Assembly: GCA_902616075.1 (NCBI GenBank)
Contig: CACMRK010000002.1
Coordinates: 62,001 to 126,000 of the forward strand
From: an uncultured Alphaproteobacteria bacterium
Lineage (GTDB): Bacteria > Pseudomonadota > Alphaproteobacteria > HIMB59 > GCA-002718135
Direction: 5' to 3'
Length of the DNA stretch: 64,000 nt
Both the position numbers and the translations under genes were made by a program. Positions within the stretch are counted from its first letter, which is position 1, and each line of letters begins with the position of its first letter. Positions 9,726 through 19,979 of this stretch are shown in pieces. A model generated the notes under the pieces. The model did no database searches, was not told the DNA's origin, and saw only the letters and a program-made list of their open reading frames with translations.

Positions 9726-10414
9726 TTAATAGATCTATTATTTAATAAATATACAAGAGAGTAAATAATTATTGTTATTGATATTAAAACTAAACCTAAT
9801 GCCATAGCGTATTCTAAATTTCCCATTCTAGTTTCTAACGATATAGCAGTTGTCATTACTCTTGTATAATGATCAATATTACCACCCACAATCATAACTG
9901 CACCAACTTCTGAAATTGCTCTGCCAAAAGCAGATAATAAAGTTGTTATTAATAAAAAATAACTATGGTTAAATAGAAGTTTAACAGAACCCCAAAAGGG
10001 AATATTTAAGGATCTTATCTGATCTTTAAATTCAAACCAATTTTTAGAAAATATCTCATGAGATAATGAAGCAATTATTGGAAAAATTATTATAGTTTGA
10101 GCAATAATCATAGCAGAGGGTGTATATAGAAGCTGTAGGATACCTAATGGTCCACCTGATGCAAAAATAAAATAAACAATTAAACCAACTACAACTGGAG
10201 GAATTCCCATCAATGAGTTTATAATTATTAAGATAATTTTTTTGAAATAAAAATTATAAATTGCAAAATAATACCCTACTATAAACCCTAATAATGATGC
10301 AATAATTAAAGCAGTAAAACTTACAAATAATGATAAAAGTATAATGTCCCATAGTTCATTATCTAAAGTAATAATTAATAGTATGGAATTTGTGAAAATT
10401 TCTAATATGTTCAT
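9722..10414 (-). CDS. tupB: TupB/WtpB-like tungstate (or molybdate) ABC transporter permease
   Basis: 230 aa multi-[53 protein letters not shown]; 4-nt overlap with mobB. Confidence 0.82.
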   Translation of the reverse strand: MNILEIFTNSILLIITLDNELWDIILLSLFVSFTALIIASLLGFIVGYYFAIYNFYFKKIILIIINSLMGIPPVVVGLIVYFIFASGGPLGILQLLYTPSAMIIAQTIIIFPIIASLSHEIFSKNWFEFKDQIRSLNIPFWGSVKLLFNHSYFLLITTLLSAFGRAISEVGAVMIVGGNIDHYTRVMTTAISLETRMGNLEYAMALGLVLISITIIIYSLVYLLNNRSIK

Positions 10415-10440
10415 TTATATTATTAGTTTAATTACAACAT

Positions 10441-11256
10441 ATGGCAAAAAAAGAGAAATATTTAGTCTCACCTGATATTAATAATAAGTCCTTAATTACA
10501 AAACTAAATGGTTTTGATGAGAAAGGAAATAAAATAATTTCTAAAGTTATTAATGAAAAAGCTCTTACAATTTTTCTTAATAATCAAGAGATAGTAACGC
10601 TAATGTCTATTAGTGATCACCCAAAATATCTTGCAGTTGGGTATTTATTAAATCAAAATATGCTTAAGAAAAATGACATAATTAGAAAAGTTGAAATTGA
10701 TAAAGATTTAGGTGTGGTTGTTGTACGAACAAAACGTAAAACAAATTATGAAAACAAATTAAGAAAGAAAATAACAACTAGTGGTTGTGCAATAGGTACA
10801 GTATTTGGAGATATCTATGAGGAAATAAAAAAATCAAAATTAAAATCCAAAAAAAAAATTAAACATAAATGGATTTATGAAATTTCAAAAAAAATTACAT
10901 TAACGCCTAGCTTATATTTAGAAACAGGAGCAATACATGGTTGTGCCATTATTCATAATAATAAACCATTGATTTATATGGAAGACGTAGGGAGGCATAA
11001 TGCTGTAGATAAAATTGCTGGTTTTATGTTTTTAAAAAAAATTAGCTCTTCAAATAAAATTTTTTACACTACAGGAAGACTAACTAGTGAAATGGTTATT
11101 AAAACTATAAAAATGGGTATTCCAATATTAATTTCTAGATCAGGATTCACAGCATGGGGTGTAGAGCTGGCGAGAGGCTCGAATTTAACACTTATTGGAC
11201 GAGCAAAGGGAAAAAAATATTTAGCACTTTCTGGAGAACATAGAATTGACCATTAA
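10441..11256 (+). CDS. fdhD: Formate dehydrogenase accessory sulfurtransferase FdhD
   Basis: TTSGCAIGTVFGD, ETGAIHGCAI, MEDVGRHNAVDKIAG, TTGRLTSEMVIK motifs. Confidence 0.95.
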   Translation: MAKKEKYLVSPDINNKSLITKLNGFDEKGNKIISKVINEKALTIFLNNQEIVTLMSISDHPKYLAVGYLLNQNMLKKNDIIRKVEIDKDLGVVVVRTKRKTNYENKLRKKITTSGCAIGTVFGDIYEEIKKSKLKSKKKIKHKWIYEISKKITLTPSLYLETGAIHGCAIIHNNKPLIYMEDVGRHNAVDKIAGFMFLKKISSSNKIFYTTGRLTSEMVIKTIKMGIPILISRSGFTAWGVELARGSNLTLIGRAKGKKYLALSGEHRIDH

Positions 11257-11848
11257 TAAGAAAAAAATTTTGTTTGCCATACTTGCTGGAGGTCAATCAA
11301 AAAGATTTGGAGGTGGATTTAAAGCTTTTGCTAAAATAAATGGAATTACAATCTTAGACAAAATAATAAACAAGCTTAAAAAATATAGTAATGAAATAAT
11401 AATAAATGCTAATGACTTAAAAAGTTTTAAGAAAATTAATTACCCAATAATTGAAGATAGATTCAAAGGTTTTGTGGGACCTTTAGCAGGAATTCACACA
11501 TCTATGTTATGGGCTAAAGAAAATTACACAAACAAAGAATGGGTTTTTACTGTTCCAAGTGATACTCCATTTTTACCCGATAATCTTTTCGATAAGTTTT
11601 TAGAGGCATATGACGAAAATGTAAAAATATTGATTGCAAGATCAAATAGTAGACATCATCCTGTAATAGCAATGTGGCATATATCGTTAATAACTAGTTT
11701 AGAAAATGAGTTAATTTTAAAAAATAGTAAAATTATGTTTTGGGTTAAAAAGCACAAATATAAATTTGTTGAATTCGATAAAAGCCAAGAAAAAAATTTT
11801 TTCAATGTTAATACTCAAGAAGAATGGAATACTGCAAAAAATATCTAA
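11246..11848 (+). CDS. mobA: Molybdenum cofactor guanylyltransferase MobA
   Basis: FAILAGGQSKRFGGGFKAFAKINGITILD, GPLAGIHTSM, VPSDTPFLP; TTG start overlapping fdhD. Confidence 0.93.
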   Translation: MTINKKKILFAILAGGQSKRFGGGFKAFAKINGITILDKIINKLKKYSNEIIINANDLKSFKKINYPIIEDRFKGFVGPLAGIHTSMLWAKENYTNKEWVFTVPSDTPFLPDNLFDKFLEAYDENVKILIARSNSRHHPVIAMWHISLITSLENELILKNSKIMFWVKKHKYKFVEFDKSQEKNFFNVNTQEEWNTAKNI

Positions 11849-11899
11849 ATTTGATATAAGTATGTAAAAAATATTTTTTTTGTATAAAGAATATTTTAA

Positions 11900-12994
11900 A
11901 TGGTAAGCTCAATATATAAAATATTTCCAGGAATTATATTTTGTTTTGTAATTGCTTATTCAGGCATATACCTAAGTGATTTTATTGGAAAAGAAATTTT
12001 AAATTTAAATAAAAGTCCAATATCACCAATAATGCTATCAATAATATTTGGTCTTTTGATAGGAAATATATTTCATATTAATAATTTTTTATTAGAAGGA
12101 ATTAAGTTTTCTTTAAAATTTATTCTAAGATTAGGAATAATATGTCTAGGTATTAGACTAGGTCTTTTAGATATTTTTAAAGTTGGAATAATTGGAATAC
12201 CTCTAATTGTTGCTTGTATTATTATATCAATCTTGGTTGTAAATTATTTATGTAAGTTATTAAATGTTTCTTCAAAAATGGGATCATTAATTGCAGTTGG
12301 AACAAGTATTTGTGGAGCATCCGCAATTGTAGCAACTAGTCCTGCAATTAATGCTGATAAAGAGGAAGTTGCTTATGCCATAGCTAATATTACAATATTT
12401 GGAATAATTGCAATGTTCCTCTATCCATTTATGGCATATTATTTTTTTAGTGGAGATGAGTTAGCATCAGGATTATTTCTTGGAACTTCAATACATGAAA
12501 CTGCTCAAGTTGCTGGGGCTGGATTGATATATGCTGAGCAATTCAATTCACCAAAAACTATGGATATAGCGACAATTACAAAATTAGTAAGAAATGTCAG
12601 TATGATAATCGTTATTCCTACAATAAGCTATATGTATCTAAGAAATAATATTGGTGAAAATAATAGCAAACCATCAATAATATCTATGTTTCCAATTTTC
12701 ATAATTGGTTTTATTCTTATGGGTCTTATAAGATCAATTGGAGATTATGGAATTCAAAATAGTAATTTAGCTTTTGAAATATTAACCAATAATAACTGGC
12801 AATTAATCATCAATATTATTAAATCTATCGCCGAGTATTCTTTAGCAATAGCAATGGCAGCTGTTGGCATAAGTACAAATTTAGTTTCTTTAAAAAGCTT
12901 AGGCATAAGACCATTTTATGTTGGTTTTTCTGCAGCTTGTTGTGTTGGAATTGTAAGTTATATCGGTATCATAGTACTAAATAATTTTATATAA
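11900..12994 (+). CDS. YeiH/UPF0324 family putative transporter
   Basis: 364 aa polytopic; GIICLGIRLGL, GTSICGASAIVATSPAI, GTSIHETAQVAGAG. Confidence 0.88.
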   Translation: MVSSIYKIFPGIIFCFVIAYSGIYLSDFIGKEILNLNKSPISPIMLSIIFGLLIGNIFHINNFLLEGIKFSLKFILRLGIICLGIRLGLLDIFKVGIIGIPLIVACIIISILVVNYLCKLLNVSSKMGSLIAVGTSICGASAIVATSPAINADKEEVAYAIANITIFGIIAMFLYPFMAYYFFSGDELASGLFLGTSIHETAQVAGAGLIYAEQFNSPKTMDIATITKLVRNVSMIIVIPTISYMYLRNNIGENNSKPSIISMFPIFIIGFILMGLIRSIGDYGIQNSNLAFEILTNNNWQLIINIIKSIAEYSLAIAMAAVGISTNLVSLKSLGIRPFYVGFSAACCVGIVSYIGIIVLNNFI

Positions 12995-13057
12995 TTTTCT
13001 AAAATAAATATAATTTGTACTTATTAAGTAATAATTATATAAAATTCATAAAAAAAT

Positions 13058-13972
13058 ATGTCAATTTACCTTCCAATAGCTGAAATGAACGTCAATATTT
13101 TTCTCATCATCTTTATTGGTATGAGTATAGGAATACTTTCAGGAATTTTTGGTGTTGGCGGTGGATTTTTAATGACACCATTATTAATTTTTTTGGGCAT
13201 ACCTCCTGTTGTAGCTGTTGGTTCTGAAGCTCCGCACGTTTTAGCAACTTCAGTTTCAGGTTTTATTGCTCACTGGAGAAAAAGAAATGTTGATATAAAG
13301 ATGGGTATATTCCTTTTAATAGGAGGTTTAATTGGCTCCACAGTTGGTGTAAATATTTTCAGTTATCTAAAAAACTTTGGCCAAATAGATTTAGTTATTC
13401 AGTTATTATTTCTTTTCTTTTTAGGTTTTATTGGTTTTAGTATGGCTTTTGAAAGCGCAAGAACCACAATAAAACACTATAGAGCAAGAAACACTAAAAG
13501 AACAAAACTGCATCAACATTCTTGGTTTCACGGACTTCCATTCAAAGTTCGCTTTCATAGATCAAAACTTTATATAAGTGCGATACCACCTGTACTAATA
13601 GGGTTCGCAGTTGGAGTAATGTCGGCAATGATGGGAGTTGGAGGAGGATTTATAATGATACCTGCAATGGTATATATACTTGGAATGCCGACAAGTATAG
13701 TAGTTGGGACATCTTTATTTCAAATCATTTTTGTTACTGCTAATGCAACATTCTTTCAATCCTACATAAATTATAATGTAGATATTGTGCTGTCTGCACT
13801 AATGATATTTGGAGGAGTTATTGGTGCACAAATTGGTGTAATTTTTGGATCTAAATTAAAAGCAGAATATTTGAGAGGTATTTTGGCTATATTAGTACTG
13901 GGTGTCTGTGGTAAAATTTTTACAGATCTAGTTTTAAGACCTAATGATTTATTTTCCTTGGTAATGATATGA
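13058..13972 (+). CDS. TSUP (TauE/SafE) family sulfite exporter-like membrane protein
   Basis: GIFGVGGGFLMTPLL and repeat MMGVGGGFIMIPAMVY; polytopic. Confidence 0.9.
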   Translation: MSIYLPIAEMNVNIFLIIFIGMSIGILSGIFGVGGGFLMTPLLIFLGIPPVVAVGSEAPHVLATSVSGFIAHWRKRNVDIKMGIFLLIGGLIGSTVGVNIFSYLKNFGQIDLVIQLLFLFFLGFIGFSMAFESARTTIKHYRARNTKRTKLHQHSWFHGLPFKVRFHRSKLYISAIPPVLIGFAVGVMSAMMGVGGGFIMIPAMVYILGMPTSIVVGTSLFQIIFVTANATFFQSYINYNVDIVLSALMIFGGVIGAQIGVIFGSKLKAEYLRGILAILVLGVCGKIFTDLVLRPNDLFSLVMI

Positions 13973-14376
13973 TATCAATATTTAATTTTTCAATTAATTT
14001 ATTGATCGTAGTTTGTCTTTTCATATATTTTATTTTTACAACTATTGATTTTAATCTAAAGAACATTGAATATTTTTTAATTCTAATAATTGTTATAAAT
14101 TCATTTAACAAAATTTATATTTGGTCAAATTTCAGAGTATTTATTAAAAAAGATCTTAATAAAATATTTAAAGACATATTATTTAATGATTCATTTGCAA
14201 AACTAAGTATAGTTATTTTATCCACTGTAATTCCAATTTATATGCTTATGCAAAAAGATATATTAGTGATTGATATATTGATTGAGAAAGCATCTTTTTT
14301 ATTAGTATCAATTTTTTCATTAATTGGATTTTATTTAGAATTTTATATTTTAGAAGTGACAAAAATAGATGATTAA
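13969..14376 (+). CDS. Small membrane protein of unknown function
   Basis: 135 aa, several hydrophobic segments; 4-nt overlap with TSUP gene and 8-nt overlap with the next ORF. Confidence 0.75.
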   Translation: MISIFNFSINLLIVVCLFIYFIFTTIDFNLKNIEYFLILIIVINSFNKIYIWSNFRVFIKKDLNKIFKDILFNDSFAKLSIVILSTVIPIYMLMQKDILVIDILIEKASFLLVSIFSLIGFYLEFYILEVTKIDD

Positions 14377-15133
14377 AAATTTATATATAAAGTTTGCTTT
14401 TAATCTAACAATTTTATTGACTGTAATTTTTTTTTATAACTTTATTCATGCTGAAGAAATTTACTTTGACTTATCTGAAGATAGTATTGAATTAAAAACA
14501 GATTTTAATGGAAAAGAAATTATTATTTTTGGATTACTAAAAAATGATCATGAGACACTTTTGACAATAAAAGGGCCACCATCAAAAATGAGAATACAAA
14601 AAAAAGAAAGGTATTTTGGAATATGGATAAATAATCAATACGTTACCTATAGTAACATTCCATCTTTATTCTTTTTATCCTCCTCAAAAGAAATTAACGA
14701 TATCTTGCCTGAATCGATATTAATTAATGAGGATCTAAGTTTTGAAAAAATTTTAAATAATAAGACTTTTAATCAAAATTTTATTTTCAAAAATGACCAA
14801 AAAAATTGGAATGAAAATTTTGTTAGAATAAAAAAAGAACAATCATTTTATAAAAGTTTTGAAATGAAAAAGATCAAAGATAAATTATTTCAAACTAGCG
14901 TTTTTTTTCCAACAAATACAATACCAGGGATTTATAATGTTGATATTTACTATATAAGAAATAATACAATTATGAGTACTGATCAAAAAAATATAGTTAT
15001 AAAAAAAACTGGTATAGGAAGTCAAATATTTGACTTTGCTAATGAAAATGCAGCTACATACGGAGTTTTTGTAATTATCTTTTCAATATTTTCAGGTTTT
15101 ATTGCTGCTGCTTTATTTAGGAGAAGTAAATGA
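14369..15133 (+). CDS. TIGR02186-like periplasmic/membrane-anchored protein
   Basis: 254 aa; N-terminal signal, C-terminal TM (YGVFVIIFSIFSGFIAAALFRRSK), KGPPSKMRIQKKERYFGIWIN; typical neighbour of TSUP genes in alphaproteobacteria. Confidence 0.75.
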   Translation: MIKNLYIKFAFNLTILLTVIFFYNFIHAEEIYFDLSEDSIELKTDFNGKEIIIFGLLKNDHETLLTIKGPPSKMRIQKKERYFGIWINNQYVTYSNIPSLFFLSSSKEINDILPESILINEDLSFEKILNNKTFNQNFIFKNDQKNWNENFVRIKKEQSFYKSFEMKKIKDKLFQTSVFFPTNTIPGIYNVDIYYIRNNTIMSTDQKNIVIKKTGIGSQIFDFANENAATYGVFVIIFSIFSGFIAAALFRRSK

Positions 15134-15603
15134 GTGATGATAGATATATTCTAGTTGTTGCAGATAATTCAGAAGAAATGAATACAGCTCTTGAATATGC
15201 TTGTGCAAGATCAAAAAAAACAGGAAGAAAGATTATAATTGCAACATTCATAGAGCCTTTGGATGTTCTAACAACCAAGGGTGTTACAGACATTATGAAA
15301 GAGGAAGCTAGAGAAGAAGCAGAAACAATTCTTAAAAAAGCTGCCTCATTTGTCCAAGAAAGAACAGGTAACTATCCTGCTCTCTCTTTGAGAGAGGGGG
15401 ATACTATATCTGAATTAAAACAATTATTAGATGAGGAAAAAAATATTAATGTTCTTGTTTTAGCTGCCAATACTGATCCAAATAGTAAAAACCCTGGTCC
15501 AATAATAACTTCTCTGGTGAGTAATGAAATAACAAACCTAAGAATACCAATAATGATTGTGCCTGGAAATTTATCATTTGAACATATTGCGCAAATAACT
15601 TAA
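15130..15603 (+). CDS. Universal stress protein (UspA family)
   Basis: 157 aa; YILVVADNSEEMNTALEYACARSKKTGRKIIIATFI, GDTISELKQLL, PIMIVPGNLS. Confidence 0.85.
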   Translation: MSDDRYILVVADNSEEMNTALEYACARSKKTGRKIIIATFIEPLDVLTTKGVTDIMKEEAREEAETILKKAASFVQERTGNYPALSLREGDTISELKQLLDEEKNINVLVLAANTDPNSKNPGPIITSLVSNEITNLRIPIMIVPGNLSFEHIAQIT

Positions 15604-15607
15604 AAAA

Positions 15608-16243
15608 ATGTCTAAAGAGATAGCTAAAATATTAGTAGATATAAAGTCTATTAATTTTTCATTTGATAAATATTTTACTCTTACATCAGGCTTGGCTAGT
15701 CCTGTATATGTTGATTGTAGAAAAATTATTTCTTTTACAAAAGAAAGAAATTTTATAATTGATAAAGCCATAGATTATTTAACTAAAAATAATATTGAGA
15801 CAGAAATTATTGCTGGTGGGGAGACCGCTGGAATTCCTTACGCCGCTTTTATTTCTCAAAAATTAGATAAACAAATGATTTATATTAGAAAAAAAACAAA
15901 AGGTTTTGGAAAAAACAAACAAATTGAAGGTGAATTTGAAAAAAATCAAAAAGCTCTTTTAGTTGAAGATCTAGCTACTGATGGAGGTAGTAAAATAATT
16001 TTTATTAACGCAATGCGTGAAGCTGGATTAAAAGTTAAAGATATATTTGTAATATTTTATTATGATATTTTTAATTTCAATGAATCAGAATTATTTAAAT
16101 TAAAAGTAAATATGCACTCACTGTGTACTTGGAAAGATGTAATAAATTATATTGAAAGTGAAAAAATATATTCTGAAGATAAGGTTTCAAACTTAAAAGA
16201 ATTTTTAGAAGATCCAGAAAAATGGAGAAGCAAGTATGCGTGA
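15608..16243 (+). CDS. pyrE: Orotate phosphoribosyltransferase
   Basis: TLTSGLASPVYVDCRK, GGETAGIPYAAFIS, ALLVEDLATDGGS PRPP motif. Confidence 0.93.
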   Translation: MSKEIAKILVDIKSINFSFDKYFTLTSGLASPVYVDCRKIISFTKERNFIIDKAIDYLTKNNIETEIIAGGETAGIPYAAFISQKLDKQMIYIRKKTKGFGKNKQIEGEFEKNQKALLVEDLATDGGSKIIFINAMREAGLKVKDIFVIFYYDIFNFNESELFKLKVNMHSLCTWKDVINYIESEKIYSEDKVSNLKEFLEDPEKWRSKYA

Positions 16244-16670
16244 AATAGTTGTTGTCAGTGGAGGTTTTGACCCAATTCACAGTGGTCATATAAAATTAAT
16301 TAAAGAAGCTGCTAAACATGGTGAAGTTGTAGTTTTGCTAAATTCTGATTTATGGCTTCAAAAAAAGAAAGGTAAGGAATTTCTTCCTTTTATTGAAAGA
16401 ACTATAATTATGAATGAGTTAAAAAATGTTATTGATGTTATAGAATTTGATGACGGAGATAAAACGTGCATCGATGGTCTTAAAAAAGTAAAAAATAAAT
16501 ATCCAAAATCAATTATTAAATTTGCAAATGGAGGTGATAGAAATAATAACACAACACCAGAATCAATATTCTGTGAAAAAAACAATATAGAGTTACTTTG
16601 GGGTATAGGTGGTGACAATAAATCAAATTCTAGTTCATGGATTTTACAAAAATGGAAAGAAGATAATTAA
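16236..16670 (+). CDS. Adenylyl/cytidylyltransferase-family protein (RfaE-C/TagD-like)
   Basis: VVSGGFDPIHSGHIKLIKEA (HxGH nucleotidyltransferase motif). Confidence 0.85.
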   Translation: MREIVVVSGGFDPIHSGHIKLIKEAAKHGEVVVLLNSDLWLQKKKGKEFLPFIERTIIMNELKNVIDVIEFDDGDKTCIDGLKKVKNKYPKSIIKFANGGDRNNNTTPESIFCEKNNIELLWGIGGDNKSNSSSWILQKWKEDN

Positions 16671-17272
16671 GGATATAATTTTCTTGTAACCCAACCATCA
16701 TTTTCCCTACGGAATTCAAGTCTGTCATGCAATCTAAATGGCATATCTTGCCAAAATTCAATTAATATAGGTGATACTAAGTAACCATTCCAATGTGAAG
16801 GTCTTGGTACATCATTATCTGAAAATTTTTTTTCAAACTCTTCTACTCTTTTAGTTAATGTCGATCTATCATCTAGTTCTTCTGACTGTAATGAAGCCCA
16901 AGCTCCTATTCTACTTCCTAGTGGCCTTGAATTATAATATTCATCAGCTTCAGCGTTTGAAATTTGTGAAACATTACCTTCTATTCTTATTTGTCTTTGA
17001 AGTGTTTTCCAATGAAAGTTTAAAGCTACACTATCGTTGTTTTGAATTGCTCTACCTTTTTTGCTATTTGAATTTGTGTAAAAAACAAACCCTTTATCAT
17101 CATATGATTTAAGTAAAACAATTCGAGAGCTGGGTTTGCCATCAGAAGATATAGTAGCAAGGTTCATAGCATTTGGATCATTGATTTCACTTTTCTTTGC
17201 CTCTTCAAACCATTCTTGAAAAAGTTCAATTGGTTTTTTATCAGAATTTATTAATTTTTGATTTGATTGCAT
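16667..17272 (-). CDS. pdxH: Pyridoxamine 5'-phosphate oxidase
   Basis: NAMNLATISSDGKPSSRIVLLKSYDDKGFVFYTN, SRIGAWASLQSE, EFWQDMPFRLHDRLEFRR. Confidence 0.96.
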   Translation of the reverse strand: MQSNQKLINSDKKPIELFQEWFEEAKKSEINDPNAMNLATISSDGKPSSRIVLLKSYDDKGFVFYTNSNSKKGRAIQNNDSVALNFHWKTLQRQIRIEGNVSQISNAEADEYYNSRPLGSRIGAWASLQSEELDDRSTLTKRVEEFEKKFSDNDVPRPSHWNGYLVSPILIEFWQDMPFRLHDRLEFRRENDGWVTRKLYP

Positions 17273-17340
17273 ATTATAGATATGAATATTATTTTATAAG
17301 TATATATATCTATATTTATAAAAAAACACTGATTTACAAT

Positions 17341-18168
17341 ATGTTGATGCAAAATAAAAAAGGTCTGATTATGGGAGTGGCAAATGACAGATCTATTGCT
17401 TGGGGTATTGCGAAAAAATTAGCAGAACAGGGAGCAGAAATTGCACTTACTTATCAAGGAGAAGCTCTTAAGAAAAGAGTTCAGCCACTTGCAGAAGAAA
17501 TAGGGTCTAACACTATTATTCCTTGTGATGTTTCAGACTCACAAAGTATGAATAACGTTTTTGAAACACTTAAAAATAAATGGGGTGAATTAGATTTTCT
17601 TGTTCATGGAATTGGTTTTTCTAACAAAGATGAATTAAGAGGTAAATATTACAATACATCTTCTGATAATTTTAAACAAACTATGCATATATCATGTTAT
17701 TCTTTTACAGAAGCTTGTAGGCTAGCAGAACCTTTAATGAATAATGGTGGATCAATTTTAACTTTAACATATTATGGATCAGAACAAGTTATGCCTCATT
17801 ATAATGTTATGGGAGTTGCAAAAGCAGCTTTAGAGGCAAGTGTTAGATATTTAGCAGTTGATTTGGGAGAAAAAAATATAAGAGTTAATGCTATTAGTGC
17901 TGGGCCAATTAAAACTTTGGCAGCATCAGGAATAGGTGATTTTAGATTTATTCTAAAATGGAATGAGCTTAATGCTCCACTTAAAAGAAATGTAAATCAG
18001 CAAGATGTTGGAAATTCTGCTTTGTATCTCTTAAGTGATCTTGGGAGTGCCGTTACTGGTGAGATACAACATGTCGATTGTGGCTATCATACTGTAGGAA
18101 TGGTTGCAGTTGATGAGAGTGAAAGTGTTTCAGAATTATTAGGTGAATTTACAAATTCTAAAAAATGA
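17341..18168 (+). CDS. fabI: Enoyl-[acyl-carrier-protein] reductase (NADH) FabI
   Basis: [62 protein letters not shown]; start set at 17341, not the track's 17197. Confidence 0.95.
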   Translation: MLMQNKKGLIMGVANDRSIAWGIAKKLAEQGAEIALTYQGEALKKRVQPLAEEIGSNTIIPCDVSDSQSMNNVFETLKNKWGELDFLVHGIGFSNKDELRGKYYNTSSDNFKQTMHISCYSFTEACRLAEPLMNNGGSILTLTYYGSEQVMPHYNVMGVAKAALEASVRYLAVDLGEKNIRVNAISAGPIKTLAASGIGDFRFILKWNELNAPLKRNVNQQDVGNSALYLLSDLGSAVTGEIQHVDCGYHTVGMVAVDESESVSELLGEFTNSKK

Positions 18169-19235
18169 CTTCTAATTCAATAGGAAAAATCTTTAACTTT
18201 ACTACATGGGGAGAAAGCCATGGTAAAGCTATTGGTTGTGTTGTCGATGGAGTGCCATCAAACATAAATTTAACTGAAAAAGATATTCAACCCTATTTAG
18301 ATAAAAGAAAACCTGGTCAGTCAAAATTTACAACTCAAAGAAAAGAAGACGATAAAGTTGAAATACTATCTGGAACTTTTGAGGGAAAAACAACAGGTCA
18401 TCCTATTTCTCTAATTATCTACAATAAAGATCAGAGATCAAAAGATTATGGTGATATCAAAAGTAAATTTAGACCAGGTCATGCAGATTATACATATTGG
18501 AAAAAATATGGCATAAGAGATTATAGGGGTGGTGGTAGATCTAGTGCTAGAGAAACTGCAATGAGAGTAGCAGCAGGGGCAATAGCAAGAAAAATCATAA
18601 AAAATAAAATTAAAAATCAAGTTGTAATAACAGGTGCATTAATTCAAATAGGTAATCATAAAATTAATTATGATAATTGGAATAATAATTTTATTCCAAA
18701 AAATAATTTTTGGAGTCCTGATAAAGAAATTATAAAAATATGGGAAAACGAAATAAAAACTGCAAGAAAATCTGGTTCCTCTTTAGGTGCAATAATTGAA
18801 ATTAGAGTAAAAGGTTTACCAGCTGGATTAGGAGAACCTATTTATGAAAAAATAGACTCTGATATTGCTAAGGCATTAATGTCTATTAATGCTGTTAAGG
18901 GAGTAGAAATGGGAAACGGATTTAGCAGTGTTTATGAAACTGGAATTTCTAATGTTGATGAAATGAGAATAAAAAATAAAAAACCTTTATTTCTTTCAAA
19001 TAATAATGGTGGAGTTCTTGGGGGTATTACAACGGGCCAAGAATTAATTACTAGATTTGTAGTAAAACCTACAAGCTCAATATTATCCCCAAAAAAAACA
19101 ATTAATACAAAATTAAAAGAAACAACAATATCTACTAAAGGTCGTCATGATCCATGTGTTGGTATAAGAGCTGTTCCTGTTGGTGAAGCAATGGTTGCCA
19201 CAACTATAGCTGATCATTGTTTAAGATTTCTTTAA
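18165..19235 (+). CDS. aroC: Chorismate synthase
   Basis: [68 protein letters not shown]. Confidence 0.98.
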   Translation: MTSNSIGKIFNFTTWGESHGKAIGCVVDGVPSNINLTEKDIQPYLDKRKPGQSKFTTQRKEDDKVEILSGTFEGKTTGHPISLIIYNKDQRSKDYGDIKSKFRPGHADYTYWKKYGIRDYRGGGRSSARETAMRVAAGAIARKIIKNKIKNQVVITGALIQIGNHKINYDNWNNNFIPKNNFWSPDKEIIKIWENEIKTARKSGSSLGAIIEIRVKGLPAGLGEPIYEKIDSDIAKALMSINAVKGVEMGNGFSSVYETGISNVDEMRIKNKKPLFLSNNNGGVLGGITTGQELITRFVVKPTSSILSPKKTINTKLKETTISTKGRHDPCVGIRAVPVGEAMVATTIADHCLRFL

Positions 19236-19970
19236 AATACTATAAATCAAAAATTCTTTATTTCCTTTTGGTCCTGTTATTGGACTTTCAACTAAACCTA
19301 CAACTTCAGCCTTAATTGTTTTTTTAAACCAATTCGATATATCATTACATACTTGTTCATGAATCAATGGATCTTTCACAATACCTTTTTTCAAATTTAT
19401 TTTATTAGTTTCAAATTGAGGCTTAATTAGTGAAATAATCTCAGCTTTACCTGATAAAAGCTTCAGACTAGGTTCTATTACCTTTGTTAGACTAATGAAA
19501 CTAACATCACAGACTACTAAATTAATTTTTTCATGAATTATTGAGTTATCTAAATATTTTGCATTAAAATTTTCTATACTAATAATTTTTTTTTCTTTTT
19601 TTAATTTTTCATGAAGTTGATTTGTACCTACATCAATAGAATATATTTTTTTAGCGTTTTTTTTTAAAAGAACTTCAGTGAATCCACCAGTTGATGAACC
19701 GATATCTAGACAAATTTTATTTTCAATATCAATCTTAAAATGATCAATCGCTTTGAGTAATTTGAATGCACCTCTTGATACCCATGTAGGATGTAGTTGT
19801 TTAATTTTTATTTTTGAGTTTTCATTAAAACTGTTACCACTTTTGGTAATAATTTTATCGTTTACATAAACTTGACCGGCCATAATCATAGATTGGGCCT
19901 TTGATTTAGTATCAGCTAAGTTTCTATCAATTAAAAGCTGATCAAGTCTTATTTTTAGATTTTTACTCAA
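19221..19970 (-). CDS. tlyA: TlyA-family rRNA methyltransferase / S4-domain protein
   Basis: S4 domain ([31 protein letters not shown]), [25 protein letters not shown]. Confidence 0.93.
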   Translation of the reverse strand: MSKNLKIRLDQLLIDRNLADTKSKAQSMIMAGQVYVNDKIITKSGNSFNENSKIKIKQLHPTWVSRGAFKLLKAIDHFKIDIENKICLDIGSSTGGFTEVLLKKNAKKIYSIDVGTNQLHEKLKKEKKIISIENFNAKYLDNSIIHEKINLVVCDVSFISLTKVIEPSLKLLSGKAEIISLIKPQFETNKINLKKGIVKDPLIHEQVCNDISNWFKKTIKAEVVGLVESPITGPKGNKEFLIYSILKKS

Positions 19971-19979
19971 ATTTGAAAA

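Noticed and set aside
17281-17335. TA-rich run between pdxH and fabI as a repeat element
   Set aside because: Not a clean repeat unit; consistent with an AT-rich divergent promoter region.
17197-17340. N-terminal extension of fabI in the ORF track
   Set aside because: Overlaps pdxH and reads YYFISIYIYIYKK; FabI homology begins at about 17341.
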